In this document: positions 32,872 to 41,480 of the stretch, one piece after another
How the letters are laid out: every line of letters begins with the position of its first letter
How positions within the stretch are numbered: position 1 is the stretch's first letter
NCBI GenBank assembly: GCA_020723845.1
Contig: DYIC01000004.1
Span: forward strand, 19,247-69,761
DNA from: Hydrogenophaga sp.
Lineage (GTDB): Bacteria; Pseudomonadota; Gammaproteobacteria; Burkholderiales; Burkholderiaceae_C
DNA: 50,515 nucleotides
Direction: 5' to 3'
The notes under the pieces: model-generated
Told to the model about the DNA's origin: nothing
The model's input: only the letters and a program-made list of their open reading frames with translations
Databases searched by the model: none
Made by a program: the position numbers and the translations under genes

Positions 32872-35250
32872 TTAGCGCATCTGACAGGCGCGCCAGATGC
32901 GCTCCGGGGTGGCGGGGGCGTCCATCGGTAGCGGGCCGTCGGCGGGCAGACCAGCGTGGCGGCGGGCGCTGGCCACGGCGTCGCGCACCGCCTCCCACAC
33001 GCTGATGGCCAGCATGAACGGTGGCTCGCCCACCGCCTTGCTGCCGTACACGTTGTCCTCGCGGTTGGCCTGTGGCCACAGCTCGACGCGCCAGTGCGGC
33101 GGCAGGTCGCCCGCAGACGGGATCTTGTACGTGCTGGCGCCGGTGGTCCACAATTGGCCATCGGCGCGCCAGACCAGCTCCTCGGTGGTCAGCCACCCCA
33201 TGCCTTGGATGAAGCCGCCTTCGATTTGGCCGATGTCGATCGCCGGGTTGATGCTGCGCCCCACGTCGTGCAAGATGTCCACCGCCAGCACGCGCAGCTC
33301 GCCCGTGAGGGTGTCGATGGCCACTTCGCTGCACGCGGCGCCGTGGGCGAAGTAATAAAACGGCCGCCCAGTCAGCGTGGTTTTGTCATAGTGGATTTTG
33401 GGCGTGCGGTAAAAACCGTCGCTCCAGAGGGGAATGCGGTTGGCGTAGGCCTCGCGCACCACGTCGTCGAAGCGCCGACGCGCCCGGGGCGAGCGCACCC
33501 AGCCGCCCTCGAAGCGAACCTCGCCCGCGCCGCAGCCGTCCAGCCCGGCGACGAAAGCGGCCAGGTTGGCGCGCACACTGGCCGCGGCGTACTGGGCCGC
33601 GCGGCCGTTGAGGTCGGTGCCGCTGGAGGCGGCGGTGGCGCTCGCGTTGGGCACGCGCGCGGTGTCGCTGGCGCTGACGCGCACCCGCTCGAGCGGCACA
33701 CCCAGCTCATCGGCCACGATTTGCGCCACCTTGGTGTGCAGGCCCTGGCCCATCTCGGTGCCGCCGTGGTTGACCAACACGCTGCCGTCGGTATAGACGT
33801 GCACCAGCGCCCCCGCCTGGTTGAACAGTGTGGCGGTAAAGCTGATGCCGAACTTGACCGGCGTCAGCGCCAGGCCGCGCTGGATGACGGGGCTGCGCGC
33901 GTTCCAGGCGGCAATCGCGGCGCGCCGCTGCGCATAACGGCAGCGCTCGGCCAGGGTGTCGATGAGGGGGCGCAGGATGTTGTCCTCCACCCGCATCTGG
34001 TAGGGCGTCGTGTCGCGCCGAGCGGGCAGCGGGTTGCTGCCGGTGGGCAGCGGCGCCGTCCAGACCGGGGCGGGGGCGTCGTCGTATAGGTTGCGGCGAC
34101 GCACGTCCAGCGCATCGCGCCCCAGGTGGCGGGCGATGTCGCCGAGGATGGTTTCGATCGCCACCATGCCCTGCGGGCCGCCGAAGCCCCGAAAGGCGGT
34201 GGCGCTTTGTTTGTTCGTGCGGCAGCGGTAGCTGTGCAGCGCCACGTGCGGCACGAAGTAGGCGTTGTCGCTGTGAAACACGGCGCGGTCGGCCACCGGG
34301 CCCGAAAGATCGGCCGAGAAGCCGCAGTCCACGAACATCGACAAATCGAGTCCCAGGATGCGACCCTCATCGTCGAAGCCGACGGCGTAGTCGTAGGTAA
34401 ACGGATGGCGCTTGCCGGTGATGAGGATGTCGTCGCCGCGATCCAGCCGCAGCTTGACCGGTGCGCCCACCTTGTGCGCGGCCAGCGCGGCCCAGACCGC
34501 GACGTGGCCGGCCTGCGTTTCCTTGCCACCGAAGCCGCCGCCCATGCGTCGGCACTCCACCCGCACCTGGTGGTTGGCCAGCCCCAGCGCGTGGGCCACC
34601 CAATGTTGCACCTCGCCCGGGTGTTGGGTGCTCGACAGCACCATCCACTGGTCCTGCTCCTGTGGGATGGCCAGCGCCACCTGGCCTTCCAGGTAGTAGT
34701 GCTCCTGCCCGCCAACGGCAAACGAGCCGGTCAAGCGGTGCGGCGCCTGCGCGATGGCGGCGGCCGCGTCGCCGCGCCGCACGTGCACCGGCGGCAGCAC
34801 ATACTGCCGCTGCGCATGGGCGGCACGCGCATCGAGCACGGCGGGCCAGGGGTCGATGCGCGCCTGCACGGCGCGTGCCGCGGCCCGCGCCGTCGTGACG
34901 TCGCGCGCCACCACCAGCCCCAACACCTGGCCCGCGTACTGCACGGTGTCTTGCGCCAAGATAGGTTCGTCGTGCGCGAACGCGGCCAGTATCGGGTCGC
35001 CGGGGATGTCAGCGGCCGTCACGACGGCCAGCACACCGGGCATGGCCAGCGCGGTGGCCGTCTCCAGCCCCCACAGCCGCCCATGCGCCACCGGCGACAG
35101 AATCGGGGCGGCGTAGCAGGTGCCGCGCGGCTCGGGCAGGTCGTCCACATAGGGCGCCAGCCCCTCGACCTGCGCCCGAGCGCTTTCGTGCGCGACGCTG
35201 CGCCCGCACGCGGTGGAAGCGGGTGTGTCCAGGAGCAGCGGGGCGTTCAT
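32872..35250 (-). CDS. xdhB: Xanthine dehydrogenase molybdopterin-binding subunit
   Basis: The large catalytic subunit that hydroxylates hypoxanthine to xanthine and xanthine to urate at a molybdenum cofactor. The 792-residue protein has the substrate-channel start RSVAHESARAQVEGLAPYVDD, the cofactor loops RMGGGFGGKETQAG and YRCRTNKQSATAFRGFGGPQ, then NHGGTEMGQGLHTKVAQIVA and QIEGGFIQGMGWLTTEELVW. The catalytic Glu region is SKAVGEPPFMLAISVWEAV. It overlaps xdhA by four bases. The chaperone gene xdhC that often follows xdhB is missing; the next gene is the convergent glycerate kinase. Confidence 0.96.
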   Translation of the reverse strand: MNAPLLLDTPASTACGRSVAHESARAQVEGLAPYVDDLPEPRGTCYAAPILSPVAHGRLWGLETATALAMPGVLAVVTAADIPGDPILAAFAHDEPILAQDTVQYAGQVLGLVVARDVTTARAAARAVQARIDPWPAVLDARAAHAQRQYVLPPVHVRRGDAAAAIAQAPHRLTGSFAVGGQEHYYLEGQVALAIPQEQDQWMVLSSTQHPGEVQHWVAHALGLANHQVRVECRRMGGGFGGKETQAGHVAVWAALAAHKVGAPVKLRLDRGDDILITGKRHPFTYDYAVGFDDEGRILGLDLSMFVDCGFSADLSGPVADRAVFHSDNAYFVPHVALHSYRCRTNKQSATAFRGFGGPQGMVAIETILGDIARHLGRDALDVRRRNLYDDAPAPVWTAPLPTGSNPLPARRDTTPYQMRVEDNILRPLIDTLAERCRYAQRRAAIAAWNARSPVIQRGLALTPVKFGISFTATLFNQAGALVHVYTDGSVLVNHGGTEMGQGLHTKVAQIVADELGVPLERVRVSASDTARVPNASATAASSGTDLNGRAAQYAAASVRANLAAFVAGLDGCGAGEVRFEGGWVRSPRARRRFDDVVREAYANRIPLWSDGFYRTPKIHYDKTTLTGRPFYYFAHGAACSEVAIDTLTGELRVLAVDILHDVGRSINPAIDIGQIEGGFIQGMGWLTTEELVWRADGQLWTTGASTYKIPSAGDLPPHWRVELWPQANREDNVYGSKAVGEPPFMLAISVWEAVRDAVASARRHAGLPADGPLPMDAPATPERIWRACQMR

Positions 35251-36845
35251 GTGCGTGCCTCCACCACGGCTTGCGCCAGCGTGTGCCAGGGGTCGGGCTC
35301 GTCTAGCCGGATTGGCATGTCGGGCGCTGGGTCGGCGCTTTGCAACCAGGTGCGCCAGAGCAAGCTGCCCAACAGCGCGCGCCGGTACTCGGCGCTGGCG
35401 CGTCCGTCGCTCAGCGGTTCAAACTCGGCCTGCAACACCTCGGCGGCGGCGCGCACCGTCTGGGCGCACCAGGGTTGGCCGCGCAAGGCGGCCTCGGTGC
35501 GCCGTGCGCGTGCCGGTACCGCGGCCACGCCGCCCGCGCCGATGCGCACCTCGGCAACCCGCCCTTCGCGGTCGCGCCACAGCGCGACGGCCAGGCACAC
35601 GGCCGAGATGTCGTCCTCGAAGCGCTTGGAAACCTTGTGCGCGACCACCTCGGGCAGCGCGCTGCCGTCGCCGAGCGCCACCTCCACGTAGCCCACGATT
35701 TCGTCGGGGGCCAAGTCGGTCTGGCGATAGCCGCGGTAGAAATCCTCCAGCGGCAGCCGGCGCTCCGCGATCGCCGATCCATCCCAGCGCAGCAAAACGA
35801 CCGCAGCCCCCAGAGCGATCAGCAGCGGCATCGAGTCGCCGATCGGCGAGCCGTTGGCCACGTTTCCCCCCAGCGTGCCGCCGTAGCGGATGGGCTGACC
35901 CGCGAAGCGCTCGAAAAACCCCTGCAGCGTCGGCCAGTGCCGCTGCAGCGCCGCGAAGGCATCGTGCAGGGTGGCTGCAGCGCCGATGCGCAGCACCTGG
36001 GTGCCGTCGGTGTCGCGCACCGACTCGATGCGCTGCAAGGCCGCGCAACGCGTCACATCCAGCACCTGCGGCAGCCGTTGGCGCTGCTGGGTGATCCACA
36101 GGCCAGCGTCGGTCGTGCCCGCCACCAGCCGCGCCTGCGGCCAGCGCGCGCGGGCGATCAACAGGTCACGCAGCTCGCGCGGGGCCCAGTAGGCGGCTGC
36201 GGCGTCGGAGGCGGGGTCGGCGTCGGCCTCCTCGCGGGCCGCCTCGGCCAGCAGGGCGTCCAGCGCGGCCTCGTCGACCGCGGCCGGGGGCAGGGCCGTC
36301 ATCGCCTGTGCGGCGTCCAGAATGGGGCGGTAACCGGTACAGCGGCACAAATTACCGGACAGCGCTTGCAGGGCCTCTTCGCGCGTGAGGGGGTGCGTGA
36401 GGGGGCTGTCCGGCCCCCGTCGTTGATAGCGCACAAACAGGCTCATGACGAAGCCCGGGGTGCAAAAACCGCACTGCGTGCCGTGCGCGTCCACCAGCGC
36501 CTGCTGCACGGGGTGCAGGGCGCCGTTTCGAGTGATCAGCGGGTCTCGCGTCAGGTCTTCGGCGGTCCAGACGGCGCAACCATGCGCGGCGTGCGCCAGG
36601 CGGATGCAGCTGTTGAGCGCGCGCCAACGCAAGGTTCCGTCCGGCGCCCGATCGGCCACTGCCACCGTACACGCGCCGCAGTCGCCGCTGGCGCACCCCT
36701 CCTTGACGCTGGTCAGCCCCAAGTCTTCGCGCAGCAGGGCGAGCAGGGTGCGGTCCGGTGGCACGTCGGTCAGGCGCCGCAGCCGTCCGCGGTGCACCAG
36801 CGTCAACGTTGGCGGGCGAAGTGGGGTGGCGTCGCACACGTTCAT
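35247..36845 (-). CDS. xdhA: Xanthine dehydrogenase small subunit (2x[2Fe-2S] + FAD)
   Basis: The electron-transfer subunit passing electrons from the molybdenum site to NAD+. The 532-residue protein carries the plant-type cluster C51, C56, C59, C80 (GCASGDCGACT and NSCIRLAH). The second cluster is C125, C128, C167, C169 (QCGFCTPGF and LCRCTGYRPI). The FAD domain follows at about 210-400 with GGTLGGNVANGSPIGDSMPL and a C-terminal CO-dehydrogenase flavoprotein domain. The ATG at 36845 is used because the longer frame runs into the divergent promoter region. It is divergent from the LysR gene across a 71-base spacer with repeated GTCATA half-sites, so it is probably under that regulator. Confidence 0.95.
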   Translation of the reverse strand: MNVCDATPLRPPTLTLVHRGRLRRLTDVPPDRTLLALLREDLGLTSVKEGCASGDCGACTVAVADRAPDGTLRWRALNSCIRLAHAAHGCAVWTAEDLTRDPLITRNGALHPVQQALVDAHGTQCGFCTPGFVMSLFVRYQRRGPDSPLTHPLTREEALQALSGNLCRCTGYRPILDAAQAMTALPPAAVDEAALDALLAEAAREEADADPASDAAAAYWAPRELRDLLIARARWPQARLVAGTTDAGLWITQQRQRLPQVLDVTRCAALQRIESVRDTDGTQVLRIGAAATLHDAFAALQRHWPTLQGFFERFAGQPIRYGGTLGGNVANGSPIGDSMPLLIALGAAVVLLRWDGSAIAERRLPLEDFYRGYRQTDLAPDEIVGYVEVALGDGSALPEVVAHKVSKRFEDDISAVCLAVALWRDREGRVAEVRIGAGGVAAVPARARRTEAALRGQPWCAQTVRAAAEVLQAEFEPLSDGRASAEYRRALLGSLLWRTWLQSADPAPDMPIRLDEPDPWHTLAQAVVEART

Positions 36846-36876
36846 GGGCGTCAGAGTACGCCCGACGGGCGCAAGT

Positions 36877-36906
36877 GTCATACGATTCGGGTTATGACCG
36901 TCATAA
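36877..36906. promoter_or_regulatory. Probable operator between xdhA and the LysR gene
   Basis: Three related half-sites lie in the 71-base divergent spacer: GTCATA (36877-36882), TATGAC (36893-36898) and GTCATAA (36900-36906). The last two form a perfect 15-base palindrome TTATGAC-C-GTCATAA, and the first two form GTCATA-N10-TATGAC. The array ends 10 bases before the LysR ATG, so bound regulator would cover its own start region. The palindromes are seen; the LysR protein as binder is inferred. Confidence 0.65.
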
Positions 36907-36916
36907 ACGCCGAGGT

Positions 36917-37948
36917 ATGTCACGTCCGCTTCCGTGGGACAGCATCGACATCCATCTGATCCGGGTGTTGTATACGGTGCTGACCGAACGCAGTGTCACG
37001 CGCGCCGCCGTCCGTCTGGGCATGCACCAGCCGGCGGTGAGCGCCGCGCTGCGCCGCTTGCGGCGGCTGACGGGCGATGCACTGCTCGTGCGTGCCGGCT
37101 CGGGCATGGTGCCCACGGCCGTCGCGCAGCGCATGATCGCGCCGGCGGCCGAAATCCTGCGCCAAACGGAGACGATGCTGGCGGGCGCGCGCGCGTTCGA
37201 CCCCGCGCACGGCACGCACATCTTCGCCATCGCGGCCAGCGACTATCTCGACCCGTGTTTTTTGCCGCGGTTGGTGGCACACATCAAGGCCAGCGCGCCG
37301 CTGGCGCGCGTGGATATCCAGCCCCTGTCGGGCGAAGCCGACTACCGGTATCGCCTCGCCCAGGGCGAGGTGGACGTGGTGATCGGCAACTGGCCGCAGG
37401 CGCCGGATGACCTGCACCAAGGGCGGCTGTTCGGGGATGAGGTGGTGTGCCTGGTCTCGACCCGGCACCCGGCACTGCGCCGGGGCTGGACGCTGACCGA
37501 GTGGCTGCAGGCCGAACACGTGGCCCCCACTCCGATGGCGCCCGGCGCACGCGGCGTGATCGACGACCACCTCGCGCAGCAGGGGTTGACCCGCAACATC
37601 GTGGTGCGTTGCCCGCACTTCGGGCTGATTCCGGCCATGGTCAGCCAGAGCCTGCTGGTGCTGACCACGGGCCGCCAGTACTGCCAGCGCTTCGTGGACA
37701 CGCTGCCGGTGGCGATCGTGGCGCCACCGTTGCGGTTTCCGCGGCTGCTGTACTACCAGCTCTGGCACGAGCGCACGCACGCCTCGCCCGCCGCGCAATG
37801 GCTGCGCCAGGCTATCCGCGATGTCGCGGCGGGTCTGTGCGACCCGGCGCGCGAGGGCCAAACCCCGTTACCATCCGCACCTTCGCGTGCGCAGACCGTG
37901 GCGCGCGAATCTGCTTTCCGATCCACCGGCCCCGATACCGCGCCATGA
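36917..37948 (+). CDS. LysR-family transcriptional regulator
   Basis: A 343-residue regulator with an N-terminal winged helix-turn-helix (SIDIHLIRVLYTVLTERSVT, RAAVRLGMHQPAVSAALRRL) and a C-terminal effector-binding domain with ASDYLDPCFLPRLVAHI. Its layout, including LFGDEVVCLVSTRHPAL, resembles the NodD-like/LeuO-like subgroup. AGG precedes the ATG by a few bases. The stop overlaps the transporter ATPase start (ATGA), so the regulator is cotranscribed with the transport operon it probably controls, and it faces xdhAB across a shared operator. The effector is likely a purine or related compound, but this is inferred from neighbours only. The last 35 residues are an unconserved tail. Confidence 0.9.
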   Translation: MSRPLPWDSIDIHLIRVLYTVLTERSVTRAAVRLGMHQPAVSAALRRLRRLTGDALLVRAGSGMVPTAVAQRMIAPAAEILRQTETMLAGARAFDPAHGTHIFAIAASDYLDPCFLPRLVAHIKASAPLARVDIQPLSGEADYRYRLAQGEVDVVIGNWPQAPDDLHQGRLFGDEVVCLVSTRHPALRRGWTLTEWLQAEHVAPTPMAPGARGVIDDHLAQQGLTRNIVVRCPHFGLIPAMVSQSLLVLTTGRQYCQRFVDTLPVAIVAPPLRFPRLLYYQLWHERTHASPAAQWLRQAIRDVAAGLCDPAREGQTPLPSAPSRAQTVARESAFRSTGPDTAP

Positions 37949-39486
37949 GCCCTCCGCCGCGACTGCAACTGCACCACATCACCAAGCGCTACCCCGGCGT
38001 GGTGGCCAACGACGGCGTCTCGCTGGAGGTTCAGCCGGGCAGCATCCATGCCGTGTTGGGCGAAAACGGCGCGGGCAAGTCCACCTTGATGAAAATCATC
38101 TACGGCGCAGTGCAGCCCGACGACGGTGCCGTGCTCTTCAACGGCCGCCCGGTGCACGTGCGCAACCCGCAAGAGGCACGCGCGCTGGGCATCAGCATGG
38201 TGTTTCAGCACTTCAGCCTGTTCGAGACGCTGACCGTGGCCGAGAATGTCTGGCTCGGGCTCGACGCGGCCCTGTCGCTGCGCGAGGTGAGCGAGTCCAT
38301 CGAGGTCAAGGCACGCGAGTACGGGCTGGAGATCGATCCGCGGCGGCCGGTGCACACGCTCTCGGTGGGCGAGCGCCAGCGCGTCGAGATCGTGCGCGCC
38401 CTGCTGACGCAGCCGCAGTTGCTCATCTTGGACGAGCCGACGTCCGTGCTCACGCCGCAGGCGGTCGAGCGCTTGTTCGGCGTGCTGCGCCAGCTCGCCA
38501 GCGAAGGCTGCAGCATCCTCTACATCAGCCACAAGCTGCACGAGATCCGGGCCCTGTGCGACACCTGCACCGTGATGCGTGGCGGGCGCGTGACGGGTGT
38601 GTGCGACCCGCGTCAGGCGAGCAATGCCGAGCTGTCGCGGCTCATGATCGGCAGCGAGCCCCCCGCGCTGCCGCCGCACCGCGCGGCCAGCGGCGACGTC
38701 GTACTGGACGTTTGCGCGCTGACCCTGCCCAGCAGCGAGCCGTTTGGCACCGACTTGCAGGCGGTCGATTTGCAGGTGCGTGCGGGCGAAATCGTCGGTA
38801 TCGCCGGGGTGTCGGGCAATGGTCAGCGCGAGTTGCTTGCCGCCTTGTCCGGCGAGGTCACGGCGGCGCCGCCCGGCTCCATCCGCTTGGACGGGCGCGA
38901 CATCGCGCGTCTGGGGCCAGGTCCGCGGCGACGCCAGGGCCTGCATTTCGTGCCGGAAGAGCGCCTCGGGCGCGGCGCCGTGCCTTCCATGGGGCTGGCG
39001 CACAACCTGCTGCTGACGCGGCGCGAGGCCGTGGGCCCCGCGGGTTGGCTGCACCTGGGGGCGCTGCGGGCGCAGGCGCGCGACCTCATCGAGCGCTACC
39101 GGGTCAAGGCCGCGGGGCCGGATGCCGCCGCGCAGTCGCTGTCGGGCGGCAATCTGCAAAAGTTCATCGTCGGGCGCGAGATCGACGCGCGCCCGCGCGT
39201 GTTCATCGTCGCGCAGCCCACGTGGGGGGTGGACGTGGGGGCCGCGGCGCAGATCCGCGCCGAGATCGTCGCCCTGCGTGAGGCTGGGTGCGCGGTGCTC
39301 GTCGTCAGCGAGGAGCTCGACGAGCTGTTCGAGCTGTGCGACCGGCTGTATGTGATGGCGCGCGGTCGGCTGTCGCCGCCGTTGACGGTGGCGCAAGCCA
39401 CCCCCCAGCGCGTGGGCGAGTGGATGTCGGGCCTGTGGCCGCAGGCGCCAGAACCGGTGCAGGAGGGGCAGCATGCTGCGGCTTGA
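37945..39486 (+). CDS. BMP-type nucleoside/purine ABC transporter, tandem ATP-binding protein
   Basis: A double ATPase of the simple-sugar/nucleoside importer class. The 513-residue protein has a first domain with Walker A GENGAGKS (39-46), signature LSVGERQRVEI and Walker B LLILDEPTSVLTP. The second domain has a degenerate Walker A, GVSGNGQREL, and the family's variant signature LSGGNLQKFIVGREI with AQPTWGVDVGAA. The normal asymmetry of this family is thus kept. The two permeases and the BMP-family lipoprotein downstream identify the transporter as the type that imports nucleosides or free purines. It is coupled to the LysR gene by a 4-base overlap and overlaps the first permease gene by 14 bases. 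Confidence 0.93.
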   Translation: MSPPPRLQLHHITKRYPGVVANDGVSLEVQPGSIHAVLGENGAGKSTLMKIIYGAVQPDDGAVLFNGRPVHVRNPQEARALGISMVFQHFSLFETLTVAENVWLGLDAALSLREVSESIEVKAREYGLEIDPRRPVHTLSVGERQRVEIVRALLTQPQLLILDEPTSVLTPQAVERLFGVLRQLASEGCSILYISHKLHEIRALCDTCTVMRGGRVTGVCDPRQASNAELSRLMIGSEPPALPPHRAASGDVVLDVCALTLPSSEPFGTDLQAVDLQVRAGEIVGIAGVSGNGQRELLAALSGEVTAAPPGSIRLDGRDIARLGPGPRRRQGLHFVPEERLGRGAVPSMGLAHNLLLTRREAVGPAGWLHLGALRAQARDLIERYRVKAAGPDAAAQSLSGGNLQKFIVGREIDARPRVFIVAQPTWGVDVGAAAQIRAEIVALREAGCAVLVVSEELDELFELCDRLYVMARGRLSPPLTVAQATPQRVGEWMSGLWPQAPEPVQEGQHAAA

Positions 39487-40528
39487 GTTGCGTCCCCAGC
39501 CGTCGGCCGCATGGAGCGCGGCGTCGCCGCTGCTGGCGCTGGCCATCACCGTGGTCATCGGCATGGCGCTGTTTGCGGCGCTGGGCAAGGATCCCGTGGC
39601 CGGTCTGCGGGTGTTTTTTTGGGAGCCGATGCGAGACGCCCGCGCCTGGAGCGAGCTGCTACTCAAGGCCACACCGCTGCTGCTCATCGGCCTGGGACTG
39701 GCGATCGGGTTTCGCTCGAATGTCTGGAATATCGGTGCCGAGGGGCAGTTCATCATCGGTGCCGTGTTCGCCAGCGGCACGGCGCTGGCGCTGGCCGGGG
39801 CCGCTTGGCCAGTCTGGCCCGTGGTGCTGCTGGCCGGTGTGGTCGGCGGCTGGCTCTGGGCCGCGATCACGGCGCTGCTGCGCGACCGCTTTCACGCCAA
39901 CGAAATCCTGGTCAGCCTGATGCTGGTCTACGTGGCGGTGCAGGTGCTCAACTACCTGGTCTATGGGCCGTGGAAAGACCCGATGGGGTTCAACTTTCCG
40001 CAGACGCAACGCTTCGACCCGCAGGCGATGGTGCCGCGCCTGTACGCCGGACTGCGACTGCATTGGGGCCTGGTGATGGCCCTGGTGGCGGTGGTAGCGG
40101 TGTGGGTGTTTCTGTTTCGTACGCGCGCCGGGTTTGCGCAGCAGGTGGGGGGACTGGCGCCGGCGGCGGCGCGCTATGCGGGGTTTTCGTCGCGGCGCGC
40201 GCTGTGGGTGGCCATGGGCGTGACGGGTGCGCTCGCCGGTCTGGCCGGTGCGCTGGAGGTGGCGGGGCCGGTGGGCCAGCTCACGCCCCATGTGCCGGTG
40301 GGATATGGGTTTGCGGCCATCATCGTCGCGTTCGTGGGTCGTCTGCATCCGCTGGGCATCGTCGGCTCGGCGCTGCTCATGAGCCTGTTCTACATCGGTG
40401 GTGAGCTCGCCCAGTCGCGGCTGGGGCTGCCCAAGTCGATCACCGGCGTCTTTCAGGGCCTGTTGCTGCTGACGTTGCTGGCCTGCGACACACTGATCCA
40501 CTACCGTCTGCGTTGGAGGAAGGGCTGA
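39473..40528 (+). CDS. BMP-type ABC transporter permease 1
   Basis: A 351-residue integral membrane subunit of the BPD_transp_2 family (YufP-like). It has eight to ten hydrophobic helices, with the characteristic LIGLGLAIGFRSNVWNIGAE, GQFIIGAVFASG and the cytoplasmic coupling loop GGLAPAAARYAGFSSRRALW. The C-terminal part has PVGYGFAAIIVAFVGRLHP and GVFQGLLLLTLLACD. This permease is always paired with a second, shorter one, as seen here, to form the heterodimeric channel. It starts 14 bases inside the ATPase gene and its TGA shares one base with the ATG of the next gene. Confidence 0.93.
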   Translation: MLRLELRPQPSAAWSAASPLLALAITVVIGMALFAALGKDPVAGLRVFFWEPMRDARAWSELLLKATPLLLIGLGLAIGFRSNVWNIGAEGQFIIGAVFASGTALALAGAAWPVWPVVLLAGVVGGWLWAAITALLRDRFHANEILVSLMLVYVAVQVLNYLVYGPWKDPMGFNFPQTQRFDPQAMVPRLYAGLRLHWGLVMALVAVVAVWVFLFRTRAGFAQQVGGLAPAAARYAGFSSRRALWVAMGVTGALAGLAGALEVAGPVGQLTPHVPVGYGFAAIIVAFVGRLHPLGIVGSALLMSLFYIGGELAQSRLGLPKSITGVFQGLLLLTLLACDTLIHYRLRWRKG

Positions 40529-41448
40529 TGGAAGCGCTGGCTCTGCTGATCGCGGCCACGCTCAACGCCGGCACCGTGTTGGCGATTGCGGCGCTGGGCC
40601 TGCTCATCAACGAGAAGGTGGGCGTCGTCAACCTGGGGGCCGAGGGCTTGATGCTGTGCGGGGCCTTGGCCGGTTTCGCCGCCGTGGTGCACCTGGGGGT
40701 GCACCCGGTCGGGTTTTTGGCCGGCATGGGCGTGGCGGCGCTGCTGTCGTTGCTGTTTGGCTGGCTGGTCATCTACCTCAACACCAACCAGTATGCCACC
40801 GGCCTGGCGCTGAGCCTGCTGGGCGCGGGGCTGTCGGCGTTTGCCGGGCAGCCCTACACCCAGTACAAACTGCCAGAGCTGGTGGCACCGGCGGTGCCGC
40901 TGCTGGCCGATCTGCCGTTCATTGGCCCGGCGCTTTTTCGGCAGCACGTGCTGGTCTATGGCGCCATCGCGCTGGCGCTGGCGTTGGTGTGGCTTTTCGA
41001 TCGCACGCGCACCGGGCTGGTGCTGCGCAGCGTGGGCGAAAGCCCTGAATCGGCGCATGCGCTGGGCTATCCCGTGCGCCGCATCCGGCTGCTGGCGGTG
41101 GTGCTGGGGGGCGCGCTGTGCGGGCTGGCGGGGGCCTACGTGTCCACCGTCTACACCCCGCTGTGGGTGGAAGGCATGATTGCGGGCAAGGGCTGGATCG
41201 CGCTGGCGCTGACCACGTTTGCCACTTGGCGACCGGCACGGGTTTTGCTGGGGGCTTACCTGTTCGGTGGGGTGACGATGCTGCAATTCCACTTGCAGGG
41301 CATGGGGGTGGCGGTGCCCAGCCAGTTCTTGACCATGCTGCCGTACCTGGCCACCATCGTGGTGCTGGTGCTCATCTCGCGCTCGCCCCTGTGGATTCGC
41401 ACCCACATGCCGCAGTCGCTGGGCAAACCGTTTCATCCTGGGTCGTGA
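40528..41448 (+). CDS. BMP-type ABC transporter permease 2
   Basis: The partner permease (YufQ-like), 306 residues, mostly membrane helices. It starts EALALLIAATLNAGTVLAIA and has LLINEKVGVVNLGAEGLMLC, the NTNQYATGLALSLLGAGLSA segment and the coupling loop RSVGESPESAHALGYPVRRI. GKGWIALALTTFATW follows near residue 220, all family-typical. The ATG at 40528 has GGAGGAAGG 5 to 13 bases upstream and overlaps the previous stop by one base; a TTG 15 bases earlier is not needed. A 32-base gap with AAGGAG leads to the binding protein. Confidence 0.93.
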   Translation: MEALALLIAATLNAGTVLAIAALGLLINEKVGVVNLGAEGLMLCGALAGFAAVVHLGVHPVGFLAGMGVAALLSLLFGWLVIYLNTNQYATGLALSLLGAGLSAFAGQPYTQYKLPELVAPAVPLLADLPFIGPALFRQHVLVYGAIALALALVWLFDRTRTGLVLRSVGESPESAHALGYPVRRIRLLAVVLGGALCGLAGAYVSTVYTPLWVEGMIAGKGWIALALTTFATWRPARVLLGAYLFGGVTMLQFHLQGMGVAVPSQFLTMLPYLATIVVLVLISRSPLWIRTHMPQSLGKPFHPGS

Positions 41449-41467
41449 AGATCGCCCATTTTTTCTC

Positions 41468-41473
41468 AAGGAG
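41468..41473 (+). promoter_or_regulatory. Strong ribosome binding site of the BMP lipoprotein gene
   Basis: AAGGAG stands 7 bases before the ATG at 41481, in the only real gap of the transporter operon (32 bases). It fits the high expression usual for the substrate-binding component relative to the channel subunits. Confidence 0.6.
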
Positions 41474-41480
41474 TGTTTCC

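Noticed and set aside
35340-36959. A 539-codon plus-strand frame opposite xdhA
   Set aside because: It is antisense to the clearly conserved iron-sulfur and FAD domains and shows no motifs of its own.
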